Positions 62,079 through 64,000 of a stretch of DNA of 64,000 nt are shown here, piece after piece. Both the position numbers and the translations under genes were made by a program. Source of the DNA: Falsiroseomonas sp051860665 (lineage in GTDB: Bacteria > Pseudomonadota > Alphaproteobacteria > Acetobacterales > Acetobacteraceae); NCBI RefSeq assembly GCF_051860665.1, contig NZ_JBHYDM010000001.1:350815-414814 (forward strand). Direction: 5' to 3'. Each line of letters opens with the position of its first letter. Within the stretch, counting starts at the first letter, position 1. The notes under the pieces are model-generated. The model had not been told where the DNA came from, made no database searches, and worked only from the letters and a program-made list of their open reading frames with translations.

Positions 62079-64000
62079 ATGCCGGTGTTCGATGCCCTGA
62101 CGACGACCCAGATCAGCCAGCTGACCACGACGACCATCGCGGCGCTGACGACGACCGAGGTCCGGACGCTGGCGACGACCCAGATCGCCGCCCTGACGAC
62201 AACGCAGGTCACCGCGCTGGCTTCCACCCATCTCGCCGCGCTGCACAGCACCCAGGCAGCGGCGCTGGAGACGACGGATCTCGCGGTGCTGGGCACGGCG
62301 CAGATCCGCGGCCTGGTCTCCACGCAGCTCACCGCCCTGAGCACGACGCAGCTCGGCGCCATCACCACCACCCAGATCGGCGCCCTGACCACGACCCAGA
62401 CGGCCGCGCTGACCACCACGCAGGTGGCGGCGCTGACCACGACGCAGATCGGCGGGCTCGGCAGCACGCAGATGTCGGGCCTGACCTCGCTGCAGCTGGC
62501 CGCGCTGACCACGACGCAGGTGGGTGCGCTGACCTCCACACAGGTCGGCGCCATCGGCCTGATCCCGATCCGCGGGCTGGAGACGACGGACCTCGCCGCG
62601 CTGACCACCACCCAGATCGCCGGCCTGACCTCCACGCAGCTGGCGGGCCTGACCTCGACCCAGGCGGCGGCGCTGGAGACGACGGACCTGGTGGCACTGA
62701 CCACCACCCAGATGCGCGGCCTGGTCTCGACCCAGATCGTGGGGTTGACCACCACCCAGGCGGCGGCGCTGACCACCACCCAGCTCGGCGGCCTGACCAC
62801 CACCCAGATGGCCGCGCTGACCACCACGCAGATGGCGGCGCTGACCACCACCCAGGTCTCCTCGCTCGGCACCACCCAGGTGGCGGGCCTGACCTCGGGC
62901 CAGATCGGCGCGCTGACCACCACCCAGGTGGGCGTGCTGACCTCGACGCAGATCGGCGCCATCGCCAGTGGCCAGGTGCGCGGCTTCGAGACGACGGACC
63001 TCGCCGCGCTGACCACGACGCAGATGGCCGGCCTGACCGCGACGCAGCTCGGCGCGCTGAGCGCGACGCAGATCGTGGCGCTGGAGACCACGGACCTCGC
63101 GGTGCTGACCACGACGCAGCTGCGCGGCCTGACCACCACGCAGATCGCCGCACTCACCACCACCCAGGCGGCGGCGCTGACCACGACGCAGATCGCCGCG
63201 CTGGCGACGACGCAGGTGGCGGGCCTGACCTCCACCCAGATGCCGGTGCTGACCACGACGCAGATCGGCGCCCTGACCTCGACTCAGATCGGCACCATCA
63301 GCTCCACCGCGCTGCGCGGCATGGAAACCACGGACCTGGCCGCGCTGACCACCACCCAGGTGGCGGGCCTGACCGCGACGCAGATCGGCGCGCTGACCAC
63401 GACGCAGGCGGTGGCGCTGGAGACCACGGATCTTGCCGTGCTCACCACCACGCAGCTGCGCGGCCTGACCTCGACGCAGCTGGCCGTCCTGACGACGACG
63501 CAGGCGGTGGCGCTGACCTCGACGCAGATGGCGGCGCTGACGGCAACGCAATTCGCCGCCTTCACCTCCACCCAGGCCGCCGCCCTGACCACGACGCAGA
63601 TCGGCGCGCTGGGCACCACCCAGGTGGCGGGCCTCACCTCCGCCCAGGTCGCGGCGCTGACCACCACCCAGATCGGCGTGCTGACCTCCACCCAGATCGG
63701 CGCCATCAGCAGCACGGCGCTGCGCGGCATGGAGACGACGGACCTCGCGGCGCTGACCACCACCCAGATCGGCGGCCTGACCACCGCGCAGATCGGTGCG
63801 CTGACCACCACCCAGGCCTCCGCGATGGAGACGACGGACCTGGTGGCCCTCACCACGACACAGCTTGGTGGCCTCACCTCCACCCAGATGGCCGCGCTGA
63901 CCACGACGCAGGCCGCGGCACTCACCACCACCCAGGTCAGCAACCTGACCACCACCCAGGTCGGCGGCTTCACCACCACCCAGGTCGCCGCCCTGACCAC
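62079..64000 (+). CDS. Giant Thr/Gln/Leu octapeptide-repeat protein, 5' part
   Basis: Open for at least 640 codons to the window edge. It begins MPVFDALTTTQISQL and then consists of octapeptides of the form L-T-T-T-Q-[IVLMA]-x-x (for example ALTTTQIAALTTTQVTAL). Cys, Trp, Tyr and Lys are absent; charged residues are almost confined to ETTDL octads and nearby Arg. There is no signal peptide, which fits a type I substrate with a C-terminal signal beyond the edge. GGGAG sits eight bases before the ATG at 62079 and two before an in-frame ATG at 62073. Codons vary freely between repeats. It could form a beta-solenoid filament or adhesin. No named family is recognised. Confidence 0.8.
   Translation, partial: MPVFDALTTTQISQLTTTTIAALTTTEVRTLATTQIAALTTTQVTALASTHLAALHSTQAAALETTDLAVLGTAQIRGLVSTQLTALSTTQLGAITTTQIGALTTTQTAALTTTQVAALTTTQIGGLGSTQMSGLTSLQLAALTTTQVGALTSTQVGAIGLIPIRGLETTDLAALTTTQIAGLTSTQLAGLTSTQAAALETTDLVALTTTQMRGLVSTQIVGLTTTQAAALTTTQLGGLTTTQMAALTTTQMAALTTTQVSSLGTTQVAGLTSGQIGALTTTQVGVLTSTQIGAIASGQVRGFETTDLAALTTTQMAGLTATQLGALSATQIVALETTDLAVLTTTQLRGLTTTQIAALTTTQAAALTTTQIAALATTQVAGLTSTQMPVLTTTQIGALTSTQIGTISSTALRGMETTDLAALTTTQVAGLTATQIGALTTTQAVALETTDLAVLTTTQLRGLTSTQLAVLTTTQAVALTSTQMAALTATQFAAFTSTQAAALTTTQIGALGTTQVAGLTSAQVAALTTTQIGVLTSTQIGAISSTALRGMETTDLAALTTTQIGGLTTAQIGALTTTQASAMETTDLVALTTTQLGGLTSTQMAALTTTQAAALTTTQVSNLTTTQVGGFTTTQVAALT
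62268..63842 (+). repeat. Higher-order repeat: 17-octad modules marked by ETTDL
   Basis: ETTDL codons start at 62268, 62580, 62676, 62988, 63084, 63324, 63420, 63732 and 63828. The distances are 312, 96, 312, 96, 240, 96, 312 and 96 bases: alternately 13 and 4 octads (one long interval is 10). This gives a 408-base (136-residue) module. Those before a 96-base step are preceded by RG (RGLETTDL, RGFETTDL, RGMETTDL); the others are followed, in four of five cases, by an octad ending RGL. Confidence 0.9.

Noticed and set aside
61950..64000. Long minus-strand frames over the repeat region (61950-63551, 62054-63256, 63284-64000)
   Set aside because: They are antisense translations of the octapeptide repeats, giving Val/Arg/Ser-rich low-complexity sequence without start signals; the plus frame is continuous and has a ribosome site.
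62079..64000. CRISPR array interpretation of the regular 24-base periodicity
   Set aside because: Units are contiguous without spacers, vary at synonymous positions and encode a continuous protein.

Overview
The window is a contiguous piece of a very GC-rich (about 70 percent) bacterial chromosome. The gene content (Bug-type tripartite tricarboxylate transporter receptors, CaiB/BaiF CoA transferase, DUF2783 with a flavin monooxygenase, leuCD, an STAS-MlaE permease) and the strong GC third-position bias suggest an alphaproteobacterium close to Acetobacteraceae (Roseomonas-like). That placement is inferred from gene families, not from a marker gene. No rRNA, tRNA, insertion sequence, phage gene or CRISPR array was seen.

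Positions 1-33800 are mostly housekeeping and catabolic. A partial flavin amine oxidase-like gene is followed by a four-gene Mla-type lipid transport operon (712-4245). Then come a DUF2939 protein, a small RTX protein, and a monooxygenase/DUF2783/MBL-fold operon beside a Crp/Fnr regulator. Next are an orphan molybdopterin subunit, an RND efflux pair, leuCD, and a Bug receptor/IclR/CoA transferase cluster. The stretch ends with an amidohydrolase, a stress protein, an unlisted 44-residue CxxCH mini-protein, an MFS carrier with a D-lactate dehydrogenase-like flavoprotein, a four-gene LpoB-like cell-envelope operon with a clear promoter, and an HpcH/HpaI aldolase.

Positions 33800-40000 form a carbohydrate-related island: two divergent genes whose N-termini carry a galectin-like residue pattern, a GT4-GT2 fusion glycosyltransferase, an Asp2-like serine hydrolase, and a third protein sharing a C-terminal domain with the first two. 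A sugar kinase, a pseudouridine synthase, and an alpha-2-macroglobulin/PBP1C pair follow (40019-48872).

Positions 49064-64000 look like an export and glycosylation locus. UDP-xylose synthase, a type I secretion ABC transporter with an inactive C39-like domain, and its HlyD partner run in series. After a GGDEF-EAL protein, a glutathione transferase and two methyltransferases come two translationally coupled OGT-like (GT41, SPINDLY) proteins. Divergent from them is a giant gene, open to the window edge, encoding a Thr/Gln/Leu octapeptide-repeat protein with no signal peptide. Its repeats are arranged in modules of 17 octads marked by ETTDL. The best candidate for an undescribed system is this combination: a Thr-rich repeat protein, possibly O-glycosylated in the cytoplasm by the OGT pair and exported by the nearby type I system. 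The sequence shows the genes and the repeats. The functional link is inference.
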